NCBI GenBank assembly: GCA_003255065.1
Contig: QAOA01001406.1
Coordinates: forward strand, 171,090 to 235,089
Length of the DNA stretch: 64,000 bases
Origin: Cercis canadensis
Taxonomy: Eukaryota > Streptophyta > Magnoliopsida > Fabales > Fabaceae
Direction of reading: 5' to 3'
Below are positions 37,552-48,426 of the stretch, piece after piece. Each line of letters starts with the position of its first letter. The first letter of the stretch is position 1. The notes under the pieces were generated by a model. The model did not search any database. It had not been told where the DNA came from and worked only from the letters and a program-made list of their open reading frames with translations. Both the position numbers and the translations under genes were made by a program.

Positions 37552-40500
37552 TTAACCTTCAGCAGTGACTGTTTCCTTTGATGAGAGAAGCTTTACCCTT
37601 CTTGTGAGATCTCTCATGACATCTATAATCACAGATTTCTTTTGGATCCTGAACTGAATTGCTAACTCAGTTGAACCTGAAGCACCTTGTTTCAACAGTG
37701 TTTCATCATCCATTATTTTGGTGGGGAAGTGTCCAAGAGCAATCACACAAAGAGCAATTACAGTACGAAAAGCAGCTACTTCATTTGCAACACCAAGAGG
37801 AGCTTCTGATGATGTACACTTGAGCGTGTTGAGATCACAGTTTTGCACACTTTCTGTATTACTTGCAAGAAGTACTCGCAAAGCTGCCAAGAACCGACCC
37901 TCTACGATTTCTGGACCACCTAAGCTTACCTGTTAGAAGCAAACGTGTAAGTGAAATATATATCTAAGAGGCTAATCCACAAACATGCCAAAGGGTTAGG
38001 GTGAATTTAGCACTGCAAAGGTTCTATTAAAAAAAAAAAAAAAAAAAAAAACTGTCTGGTCAGCAGTGACCACCATTTTCCCTGTTTCTGTGAGTATAAG
38101 CATATACATTGAAAATTTAACTTCAGAATCGATCTCAGGGAATGCAACTCCAGCATAAAGTAATTTAATTAGATTATGGGTCCCAAAGGGACAACTAATC
38201 TCCCTGTTGACTACCCACACAGAATTTGCCTACTACAACAGACAAAATGGTTCTCATGCAGTCGTACGCAGATTATGTAATATCATTTAACATGTTGCTC
38301 ATCATGGCTGACCCTGTGCTTTGGTAATTTTCTTATTGAAAGCTAACAAGGCATTTGGCTACTGTTGAAAAAGAGAGGAAAAGAAAAGTTCAGATGTGAC
38401 ATTGTTGACCCAGTGGAAAGAGAGAACGTTAAACCTTTTCTTCAAGACAACAGGGCTTACTTAAATAATCAATAGTAATCCGATAAATATTAGCAATAAT
38501 TCAAAGGGAATGGATTATATCAAGGAGAATAAGAAACCTTGAGATCAGGAGCTTCTCCTGCTAGATTTAGCTGAGATAAAATCTGTTGCTGCCATGGAGC
38601 TGGTGCTGAGAAACTGGGTGAACTAACTCCAGCTGCCATGCTTGCAGCATCCAAAAGAGCACCATCATATTTGAGCTCAATAGAGTCATAAGGGTTTGAG
38701 TGTATGACAAATCCATAGTCAAGAAGCAAAAGATCATTGTTTAAACAACCATAGCTAAGTAATAAAGGATCATCTGGCTTGATAGCTGTCTCAGCCACAA
38801 CCTGAGAGAAAGAAATAGAGTTAACCAACAAAAAAATATCCACTTGTAATTTTGTTCTTAAAAACAAAGGGGCAGAAGTATAACATGAAGAGTTCATGAA
38901 AACATGCCTTCACTAGCATCTTCACATTACGAGTATCTTGTTCCTGAACAATTTGTGCATTTGGATTGAAATTGTGGTTGCACATATCAATGAGAGGAAG
39001 CATCATGGGTATGTCTATGTGAGTCCCATCTGTATGCTTATTACCATATAACCGAAATGCCCTTGATGAGACTGCTGACATTGCCCATCCAAGAGAAGAT
39101 GCATCTACTTCTTGGCCACCGAAAGGATGATTATCTGGTTTCAGATTTTCAAGGGAACGCTTGACTTCTCGCTCAAAATCAAGAAGAAACCTACATCTTT
39201 TGTTTACCTGTCACATGGAATTGACTTTAAATTAACTGCCATACTGCGGGGCATTCACAATATCTTAATAGAGGGCATGGCACACAGGTTCAGCTTAGGT
39301 GTAGAATAAAAATGTGTAACTAAGTACCAGATGCAAGGCTCAAATCAAAGAGTATATGGTACCTGATGAACAAGAGGAGCATATTGCAAGTTCTTTATAT
39401 CCTCCCCTGGAAAGAAGATAGGCACACTGTACGTTTCTGGGAGATTGCTGATATATGGCCACCAAAATGATCCAACTTTCGCTCTTTCTTGCAGAAGCTT
39501 CAAACCCAATTTGATTGCCCATAGTTCCTCTGCCAAATGCTCCCACAGTGTCCAATTTATTTACATTGAAAACTCAGTAGAGCCTAATTATCACCATTTG
39601 AGTCACCAATCTACACTGAGTAAATAGAAGATTTCTACATGCTATGATTAAGCAAAGTTGACAGTAATCAGAACAGTGATACATGAAAATGAGCACTTAT
39701 GCTTAAAATGGTAAGAATAAGAGTTTAAGATAGCCTTCTCCTAGACTTTTAACATCAAATACAAAAAATTTCTTTCTGATGCTGCACTCTATGGTTTTTC
39801 TTTTTTTTGGGATGTTTTACGCACATTTTACCTTCTCTTCTACGGATGTATGCATAATGCATATCATGTCATATAAAAGCATAACAAACCTCAACTTCTC
39901 AATCTCGAAGCCAAAAGTGGATTGATATAAGGTTAATGGAGGAAGTGACAAGTTTGTTCTGCCAGTTAACCATGAACATTAAGGATGCACAACACATCAC
40001 TTCTAGGCCCAAGCCAACATATAATTAAATGAAAAAGTTTGCATCCTGATTTTACAATGAATTATAACATAGGCAACATAAGATTTCCTATAAAAACAAT
40101 GTTCAAAATGAGGAATCAAGTTCCTCAACCATATATCAGGCCAAACACAATGTAGAAACTGCACTTGTTTTATTCATATAGAAAAAGAAGTTAACTTTAT
40201 GTTAGAAACGCACACACAAAATAAGAGAAATCCTCTAAAAGAGCCAACTGACATTTCAAAAAGAGGAAACAAAAACACAAAAGAATTATTGGATATGATG
40301 AGGTGAGCAACATTCACCCATAAGCATTGGCTAAGAAGTAAGAACTATCTAAGCCAAGGAGGCCTGAATAGGTTAAATGATCAGCTTTGAAGAAAAACCA
40401 TGACTATGGCATTCTACTTACCATACAGTACTGGATTAAACATGATCCTATAAATGCGGCCTTTGTTTGGGAAGGGGAAGGACGGAAGAGAACAAAGCAA

Positions 40501-41627
40501 AAGCGGGGATTACGCTTTGTATTTGTGGCAGTAGCATCAGAACAAGAGAAGACCCACAATTTAAGCAAATAATATATTCAGAAAAGGAACTAGCAGAACA
40601 GAAAATGATAGATCTGCTGGGGGTAATACGTGTTCTTAATAAAACTCCATCAGAGAAAAAGCTTTAGCTTCCAAAAGAAAAAGGAATAGTTGGCTCTGCT
40701 CTAACTAGTAGTCTAGTAGACAGAGTCGTATGAAAGATAAATTTAAGTAATAAACTTGAGTAACATAAAAATCCAAAGAAAAGACAAAATCAGCAATTTA
40801 TGATATTGCTCTAATGACCCATAAAGATTCACTATCTCATAAGTGCAGCTGGGTGACCTTATATAAGCATTCATCTTCTGGGTTTTACTGCCAACTGCAA
40901 TGAAATGTTCAACTCTACAAATGGTGCATCATGAGAACCAAGGTTTCCTCTTAATCCTATCGAATTTTAAGGATTACATACATATAGCAGCACTAAATCA
41001 ATGCAAACCCAAGCTTCTGTGAGCTTAAAAGAAATTGAACATCTCATCAACACCCACATAAGAATACTCATTCAAGAACCAGTTAATGAACAATTAACCA
41101 AAAATTTCATAGAAACAGATACAAAAAGCACAAAAGTGATTCAAACCCAGATAGAAAATATAGAAAGTAGATGAATTTTAGGCCAAAAGGGAAAAATCAA
41201 TACCAGGAATTTGGCGTGCCAAATTCACTAGCACAGAATCAAGCCCATCTTCATGCTCCAATTCAGCAGACCTAAACCTCAATGGTAAGTGGTCTGGGAG
41301 AACAATAAGCTCACTTCCTTTTGGGATTTCTTCGGCAGCCACAAGTCCCAGACCCTTGGATTCATCTTGTGCTATCTTCACCGCCCGGTGCACGAACCCA
41401 CCTTCTCTTCTAACCCATTTGATGAGGTCCGGTGGCTGTGGCACCAGTCTCGTAGGATAAGACGCTGCTGCCGAAGCGGCGCACGTTAGTGGACGCAAGT
41501 GGGTTAAAGAAGCCATTAATGCCTTGGAAGCAGCCATAATCGAGCTACTGCACTCTTTCACTGGTCTTGTCTTTGTGTTGCCGTGTGTGTTGAGGAGAAC
41601 ATGAGCAGCAGGATTACCCATAAGCAA
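37552..41627 (-). CDS. SET-domain protein, Rubisco LSMT-like methyltransferase class
   Basis: Five exons: 41627-41204, 39529-39363, 39207-38908, 38801-38538 and 37929-37552, giving 510 residues. Introns are GT/AG except intron 3 (38907-38802), which fits only as GC/AG. Translation may start at Met1 or at an in-frame Met near residue 31 (MAASKALMASL); the Ala/Ser-rich leader suggests a plastid transit peptide. The SET domain runs from about 60 to 330: an early KGLGLVAAEEIPKGSEL strand, the AdoMet-binding motif CNHNFNPN (Asn274, His275), and LSYG...NDLLLLDYGF with the conserved Tyr (about 314-328). A C-terminal helical region fits the Rubisco-LSMT substrate-binding domain. The sequence resembles Arabidopsis 'Rubisco methyltransferase family' proteins rather than LSMT itself, so the substrate is uncertain. 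The first exon's 5' end and its upstream DNA are partly duplicated at 56065. Confidence 0.92.
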
Positions 41628-42454
41628 ATTTTATCCCATTTTATCATTTTTCTTGCTTTGGCTTATTATTATTTTTTTACTGAGAAAGTTATTTTCAGGT
41701 TGAGAACTTTAAAAAATAAAATTGAGTGCTAAATAAAATGGATTTTCAAAGAAATAATTTATGATAATACCAATTATTTCAAAACTCTTTGATTTACACC
41801 TTCTTGTTTTCTTAAGTTTTGATAGCGGTTATTATTTTATATTCTTAAAAAAACATAATTTATTATGAGAATAAAAGTTTGAATTTAATTCTTTTTTATT
41901 TTTTACAAGATAGTTCTTATACTTTGAAGTGAGATTAATTTTTGTTTAGACTTTAACATGTTCTAATCATTAGTGTTTTTAGCGGAATTTAACCTCCTGA
42001 CACTACTTTAAGATTTGTCCTACTTAAAACTTCATTTGTCAACTTAGCCGCGCCTAATAGTTTTAAATCTAATCCAACCCTTGAAAAAATAAATCATATT
42101 AACCAATTATTTTCTTCAATGATTTCAAATTTATGCACCTGTTTTTTCAAAAAATTATGATAATTTGTTATTATCAATTAGAGATGTTCTCTGTAGTAGT
42201 CTTCAAAATATGTGCAGGGTTGGGTATGGTTTGGCCATTATGACATTGATCCAAATTTATTAGGTTGTTATGCCCTAACTCATTCTAATTACGCAACACA
42301 TTCTAACACAAATAAGCCCTATTATAATTACTAGACATTTATGCCCATGCAATGGCCAAATAGAAAGAAAGACGACAACTTTTTATTAAGTTAGATAAAA
42401 GTACTATTAGGTGTTTTTTTTAACGCGATTAAAGAGTCTAGAAGTTAGTATTTA

Positions 42455-42994
42455 GGCTTAATTATAATTTTGGTCCACTTATTTTAACAATTTAAACTCT
42501 TTAGTCTATCTATTTTAAAAATAAACAATTTAGTCCATTTATATTCATTAAATGTGTAATTTTGGTTATTCTATCATTTCTCATGTCTAGTTTAAATTGT
42601 AAAATTATCCAATTCACAATCTCACCATTTAGATTGAAAATTTACGTCTTGCAAATTTACCCACCAAATTTTAGTTCGATCCAACGGTGATATTTAATCT
42701 AAAATACCAATACTATAAGTTTTCATCTAACCATAGATCTAGATTCATTCACCATTAAATCGAGCTAAAATTTTGTGAGAAGTTCACAAGATATAGCTCT
42801 TCAATCTAAGTGGTGAGATTATGAATCAAAGAACTTTATAACTTGAAATAGACCTAAGAAATTTTTGCTTAAAGACAAAAGGACCAAAATTAAATATTTT
42901 ATAAATATAGAGGAAATAAATTATTTATTTTTAAAATAGAAGGACTAAAAAATTTAACTTATTAAAATAAGATGACTAAAATTATAATTAAGCC
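42455..42994. mobile_element. Foldback MITE within block X
   Basis: Ends GGCTTAATTATAATTTTGGTC and the complementary GACTAAAATTATAATTAAGCC form inverted repeats. The flanks are TAGTATTTA and TAATATTTA, a 9-bp target duplication with one change. Copies at 56932-57474 and 58931-59473 arose with the segmental duplication. No coding capacity. Confidence 0.72.
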
Positions 42995-43040
42995 TAATAT
43001 TTATCATTAGTGAGCTATTTTGAAGGTTAGTTTAGGATTG

Positions 43041-43133
43041 ATGTACATAGAGTTTAATGGTGAGGAGTTTGAGTAGTATGCAAGAAATTATAAGATCAAA
43101 TATTCTGGTCATCGTGTAACCAAAAAAAAAAAA
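43041..43133 (+). mobile_element. Short SINE-like unit with A-rich tail
   Basis: Starts near AGAGTTTAATGGTGAGGAG, contains a weak B-box-like segment (AAGATCAAATATTCTGG) and ends in an A run after CATCGTGTAACC. Better preserved copies lie at about 57535-57620 and 59530-59615 (GGTCATAAGTTTGAATATTC). The family is inferred. Confidence 0.4.
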
Positions 43134-43535
43134 TGAACTGTTATACATGATAGATAAAATAAAAACAAATAACTTTTTATCTTTTTTACATTTAATAAAT
43201 TAAATTAATTTTTTTAGCTTCGGGATATTGAGAAATGAAAATAGAACCAGCACCTATTTTTGTGTGGCTGTGTTTTGGTAGTACTTGATGTCGCAACGTT
43301 CTTTTCGGGAGGATGACAACGTGAGATGGCGAAAAGAAGAAATATAAAAGTGTAGGTTTTGAAAAGCATTTTAATTAAAAAAATGATTGAAGAAAATTAA
43401 TAAAGTCGCTACCAATCGATTTAAGGGATGATTGGATGCCTATAAAAAAAAAATTGTCTATATTANATAAAAAAAAAATTTGTTTATATTATCAGAGTTT
43501 GGTGAGAGAGTTAGTTACGTATAGGGAATACAAAG

Positions 43536-44082
43536 TAGATGTGGGAAACGGGCCGACCCGGCCCAATCGAGCCACATGCCAAAATGGGCTAGGCCAATTT
43601 GGCCCGTTTTTATTCGGGCCAATAATCTGCTGGCCTAGCCCGGCCCTCCTAGGGCTGCAGGCTAAACAGGCCGGCCCCTTTTTTTAAAAATTTTTTAGTT
43701 ATTTTTATTTGTAATTACTTTAAAATCTAACAAATATTTAAGCTTTTTTCATTTGTGATTTTAGTTAAATTATTAATGAATTTAATTAAACAAAATAAAA
43801 TATATATAAAGTAATAAATAAAATTAAAACAAAGCATCAAAGATGTATAAAAAAAATACATGTAAGTGTAAATTTAAAATAAAGATGTCTAAGTAACTAA
43901 AAAAAGTATAGAACATTATACTTTAAAGTTGAAAAAAAAATATACTGATTTGGCAACGGAAAAAAAAAAAAGGGCCAACTCGGCCCGTTTTTATTTGGGC
44001 TAGTGAAATAGGAACTCATCCCTACTTTTTTTCGGGTGAAAACAGGCCAGCCCACCGAGCCTGGCCCATTTCCCCACCTCTG
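43536..44082. mobile_element. Non-autonomous hAT element
   Basis: Flanked by perfect 8-bp duplications ATACAAAG (43528-43535 and 44083-44090). Terminal repeats TAGATGTGGGAAACGGGCC and, inverted, CAGAGGTGGGGAAATGGGCC match the pattern of the 8602 element, and the subterminal regions again carry many GGCCC motifs. At 547 bp it has no transposase segment. Confidence 0.85.
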
Positions 44083-44093
44083 ATACAAAGTGN

Positions 44094-44120
44094 CCATTTC
44101 CCCACCTCTAATACAAAGTG
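44094..44120. repeat. 27-bp copy beside an N
   Basis: The 27 bases after the N at 44093 repeat 44066-44092 with one change. This again marks a contig join rather than a natural tandem repeat. Confidence 0.75.
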
Positions 44121-44218
44121 TACTCTAGAGGATCCAAATCTTAAAAAAAAAAGTCTTATAGAAATTATTTTATCCCAACTTTTTTAGGAAAAATTACCAA
44201 AATGATAACTCATGACAT

Positions 44219-44540
44219 TTTTTTTTTTTCATGAATCAGAATTTTTATTTCACCAAAAAGAGACAAGCGCAGACTCCCTATAAAAGTTACAAAATCACAC
44301 TAGAATATCAGTACGCTTGAATGAAGAGGATAAAAACCTAGATCTAATATCACTACAAATCCTAAACAACGGAAGGATAGAGTGAGATTGAGCACGAGGA
44401 AAGGAACAGAACAGAACCAAAACTACACAAAGAAAGGGGAACTGAATGCGTACCAGTTCATTGGGATTTCTTCTTTCTCTTCATCTTTCAACGAAAGTAT
44501 GAAAACAGAGAGTCACAGTGAATGGGATATGTGGACTCCA
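44219..44540 (-). other. Transcript-like 3' end with poly-A, possible retrocopy
   Basis: On the minus strand the sequence runs through a TTTTGTAACTTTTATAGGG context to GTGAAATAAAAATTCTG and then an A run (the T run at 44219-44231). A polyadenylation signal followed by genomic A's suggests a reverse-transcribed mRNA or the end of a real transcription unit. No protein is recognised. Low confidence. Confidence 0.3.
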
Positions 44541-44803
44541 GAGAAAGCCTGAATAATCATTATTATTACTGTTATCATTCACTAAACAAATGCTTGGATT
44601 AAAAATATGAGCAATCAGCATTTCGCTGGCCCTTATTTTACTGAATAAAAATTTCAATTATTGCTGAATATATAAGATATTTATAATAAACTAAGAAGAC
44701 TTCATATTTAGCTTTCATTATTGATTCTACATCTCAACTAGATTATATTAAAATAATATCAACTTGTGCATACCAAGTTTCATGCATAGTTTACATCATA
44801 TTC

Positions 44804-45291
44804 TGATGCAGCGCGACATATAAGGCGACCATACGGATGGTACTCAACCATACGGGAGTCCTAACTTAGGCCCAAAAGTTAGCTCATGAGTGCAAGGTCT
44901 ACCACCACCTTATATATTGCCTACCCAGGCACTCTTTGGACGATGTGGGACTTCCACAAGGCTTACCAGTGGTGCCACTAGGGGTTGCTCCTAGATGAGA
45001 GGCCAACATCGCAGTGCTGCATCTTCCACCCACCCTTGGAAGGGAACCACACCCCAACTCTGATACCAATTGATGCAGTGTGACATATAATGCAACTGCA
45101 TGTATGGTACTCAACCATCCAAGAGACCTAACTTACTCCCAAAAGCTAACTCATAAGTGCAAGGTTTACCACCACCTAATATACTGCCTACCCATACTCT
45201 CTTTAGACGATGTGGGACTTCTATAAAGCTAACCAATAGTGCCACCAGGAGTTGCTCCTAGATGAGAAGCCGGCACCACAGCGCTGCATCA
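44804..45291 (-). mobile_element. TRIM retrotransposon with a 47-bp interior
   Basis: Two LTRs of 221 and 220 bases (45291-45071 and 45023-44804 on the minus strand) begin TGATGCAG (first two bases altered in the second) and end GCTGCATCA or equivalent. Each contains a GTCCCACATCGTC block and a TATA-like run near GCAATATATAAGG. Between them are only 47 bases, starting ATTGGTATCAGAGTTGGGG, an excellent Met-tRNA primer-binding site, and ending purine-rich (GGGTGGGTGGAAGA). The flanks TATTC/GATTC fit a 5-bp duplication with one mismatch. No coding capacity. LTR divergence suggests an old insertion. Confidence 0.85.
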
Positions 45292-45625
45292 GATTCCTTC
45301 TACGTCAAAATTCAATGTTGACCAAACTTATCAATCTAATATATTAGTATTATCCTAAATTTAATATAGATCACAATCCACATCTCAACTAAATTTTTTT
45401 TTTCGTAGGCAAACATCTTTAATCGTTTAATGTATTCCTTTTATTATAATCGTTTGTATAACCTTACCGTTTTGCTAAACTGCTATTATATTATAGTTTT
45501 TTGTAACTTAGTAGAGTGGCCTACTTGCCATTACATATTTTTAGGAGGAATTCTTTGTGTTCATCATCAAAAACGTTAAAATGCTTTTGTTTAATGCAAA
45601 TAGACTACAAGATTCCAGTTTTCAA

Positions 45626-45914
45626 TAATATAGAGGGGAGCTGGCATATTGAAGGAAGATAGCAGCTTTACCCTTGCATCCACTCTTTATATATACGTTT
45701 GAGAATTTGTTTCTGTACTACAAAAAATGGAGAGGCATTACTGGGGACTTATTGTTTACTTCGTTATCAAACATCGGGTAGGCTCTCAATCTGTGTTGCA
45801 GCTTCAATATTTGTTTCAAGCTTGCAGCGTCAATCTCTATTGGGAGTCTTGGGACCAAGAGACGTGGCACTCACTCGCAGCTCCGAGCTTATCATTGCCT
45901 AGGGTTTGAGAGTC
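45626..45914. other. Short interval with an unassigned 60-codon frame
   Basis: A TATA-like sequence (CTTTATATATACG, near 45686) precedes an ATG at 45727 with a 60-codon frame that has no recognisable domain. It may be the severed 5' end of a gene, but nothing downstream continues it. Confidence 0.25.
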
Positions 45915-47235
45915 CATGAGTTTAAGTGATGACATGGCCAACATTTTGGCTATGTGACAATAACTTTATCTGACTTGGCGCTAATGTGACAAAAAAATCC
46001 CATATCATAACTCATAATGTTATAATTAGAGTTAATAATAAAGACCCAATTAGATAAAATTAAAAGTATGAACCCAATCGATGAAAAATACTATAAAAAT
46101 TTTATTGAAAATTGAATCAAAATATACGAACTTGAAATACATTTTAACCAAAAAAAAAATGGGAAGGGGATTTTTCCTTTATATGTGATTTTTTTATTTG
46201 TGTGACTTTTTTTCTAAACCAAACTCATGAATGCTTTGTAGCAATGTTTTAAAAACTAGACTAAACTGAGTGGTTTGACTGGTGCCTCGTATAAATCTCG
46301 GTTCAGTTAAGAAAGTTAAATCGTTAGGATGGTTAAATCGGTGAACCGATCAGTTTTATATAACTAGATGGTTTATTATCTATTGGCTAGAAAAGTACAT
46401 AAACCCTCTTTTCAAGGAAAGAAAAAGACACTTATCATTAGACCAATTTTAATTTTATTACCAAATTTGTATAAAAATATATTTATTATAATTTAAGTTA
46501 TATAATAAACACATTAAAAATTATATTTATAATGTCATTCAGTCTAACCGTTGTTCAAACTAGTAAATCTGTTCAACGGATACTCATATTCTAAAATAGT
46601 TTGCTCACCGATCCAATTTTTAAAATACTGCATTGGCAGCAAAGAATCTTGGTGATGCTGCTGCCTACAACAACTTTCTGGTTCCACTTAGCTGGCTGAC
46701 CGTTAAAAAACCATCGGGAGTACTTGACAACTTGTCAACAACAGGTTCTGGCATCATGGAAGAGGATCCCCCATAATCCCTCAAGTACCTCTACGGTGGC
46801 TCACTTGGATAGCTTACAATTTGAACTTTTAAAACTTTTTTTTTTTTTCCCGTTGTGCCACTTTCGTAATTTTCTCCCTAATTTTCCATCAAAACTCTAA
46901 ACCTAAAGAGTCTTCCTCTCACTGCGATCTCTTAGTTCCTCCGATCACTCTCTCTCGTCCCCTCTGTGATCACTCTCGCTCTCCCCCTCTATGGTCACTC
47001 TCTCACTCTGATCTCTCTCACACTCTCACTCTGCGATCTCTCTCACTCTCTCACTCTGCGATCTCTCTCGCGATCAGTCTCACTCTCTCACTCTGCGATC
47101 TCTCTCTCTCTCTTCCTCTGCGATCACTCTCTCTCTTTTCCTCTGCGATCACTCTCTCTCGTTTCCTCTGCGATCACTCTCTCTCTTTTCCTCTGCGATC
47201 ACTCTCTCTCGTTTCCTCTGCGATCACTCTCTCTC
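45915..47235. repeat. Direct repeat Z, copy 1 (upstream of the GLE1 relic)
   Basis: Segments 45915-46155 and 46640-46915 match 52010-52240 and 52243-52480 in the same order and orientation, and both copies continue into a CT-rich minisatellite. Copy 1 has an extra fold-back insert at about 46244-46636 (GCAATGTTTTAAAAACTAG with a complementary right end). The two copies bracket the GLE1 relic. Confidence 0.75.
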
Positions 47236-47240
47236 TTCCT
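46915..47240. repeat. CT-rich minisatellite
   Basis: A tandem array of units near 20-25 bases resembling CTCTGCGATCACTCTCTCT, grading into simple CT repeats. The open 123-codon frame through it (LSLCDHSLS repeats) is a product of the repeat length and stop-free composition, not evidence of a protein. Confidence 0.9.
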
Positions 47241-48426
47241 CACGATTCATGCTCGCTCGCTCTCAGCCCAATCCCAAAATCACAGCTCCGACCAGTTATT
47301 GATTGTTTATCTGATTTTTAGTTTAATTGCTTTATAATTTTCTAAATAGGATTGCTTTGTAATTTTCTGGTTTGAATTTGGCCTGTTCTTTCTCTTTTTT
47401 CTGCGAAATTTTATATATATGTCGTTTAACTTTTTTTTGTTTTTCCTTTTTGTTAATTCTTGGGCATTGTAATTGTCTACAATAGTTGTTATGACCATTG
47501 GCAGATGAGAACCCTGCGAGGTAAACAGTTGACTAGTCCGGTATCGTGGTGACTGGTCACTCTCTTTCTCTCTCTATTGGTCTCTATCTATGTCTCTGTC
47601 TTGATTTCTTGAATGGTTGCGTGGTCTAGGTGCCTCTCTGTGCTTGGTTTCAATCGCGTTGGTGACAAGAGGTGACAGCCCACGGTGCTCGGTCGCCAGG
47701 TCGGGCCATGTAGGTCACCGATCTGGAATCGTGGAATCGAGAAAGAGGAATTGAAAATTCAGATTTAGTTTATCGGGAATCGGCTGTCTCCAGGTAATCC
47801 CTGTCTCCTTCATGAATCTGTGCTAAGTAAAGACAAAAAAAAAAAAAAATTCTTCTCCTTTGTTTGGAAGTCCTTTCTATATTCGTCATAACGTTTCATT
47901 ATATGATGATATGATATTTTGATAAGGACAATTGTTTAATTTAGATTTATTGCAATTTCATGTCCTGGTGTTCTTCATATATGGTGAGATTGGTTTTAGT
48001 AGGATTAAGGCTAAGTAATCTCCTCATTCCTCTCTTGTTCCCCAAGCTTCCTAAACAAGATGATATCACTTTCTCCCCTAAATTTTATTTTTGTCATATT
48101 TGTTTCCCTTATTTTCAACGATTCCAAACAAAGAATTAGACCTTTTTTTCAATATAGAGATCAAAATCAGATTAAATTAATTTGATGTTCGGTGCTGCAA
48201 GTTTTGCATGTCATTGGGTTTTGAATCCATTAGATCTACATCCACCTTATACTTACAGGGAAGGTTGTTCTGTAGACCCAATGGTCACTGCGAACTTTTT
48301 CTTCTTGACATATTATCACTTTCATTTGGTAAAGATTGTAGCACGCTTGTTCATTACCAAACATTTTCTAAGAAGCTAAAATGGGATTTTTTCGTACATT
48401 GTCCTGACTTGGGGTATATATTTTAG

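Larger units (their letters stand above)
41565..43390. repeat. Segmental duplication block X (copy 1)
   Basis: This block covers the first coding bases of the SET gene and its upstream region, including the MITE at 42455 and a SINE-like unit. It aligns by eye over about 1.7 kb with 56065-57853 in the same orientation, and partly with 58625-59851. Differences are scattered substitutions and small indels, so the duplication is not very recent. Copy 1 contains the intact gene start and is likely ancestral. Confidence 0.8.
44116..45625. repeat. Segmental duplication block Y (copy 1)
   Basis: Shares with 54511-55208 the start AAGTGTACTCTAGAGGATCC, a middle section (GAAAACAGAGAGTCACAGTG onward to about 44760) and the end TACAAGATTCCAGTTTTCAA. 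Copy 1 additionally holds the TRIM at 44804-45291 and nearby unmatched bases. The matching end coincides with where the UGT pseudogene starts in copy 2. Confidence 0.72.

Noticed and set aside
44124-44135. TCTAGAGGATCC, identical to part of a cloning-vector polylinker
   Set aside because: The same motif occurs at 54519-54530 inside the homologous block with diverged plant flanks, so it predates the duplication. No other vector sequence is present.
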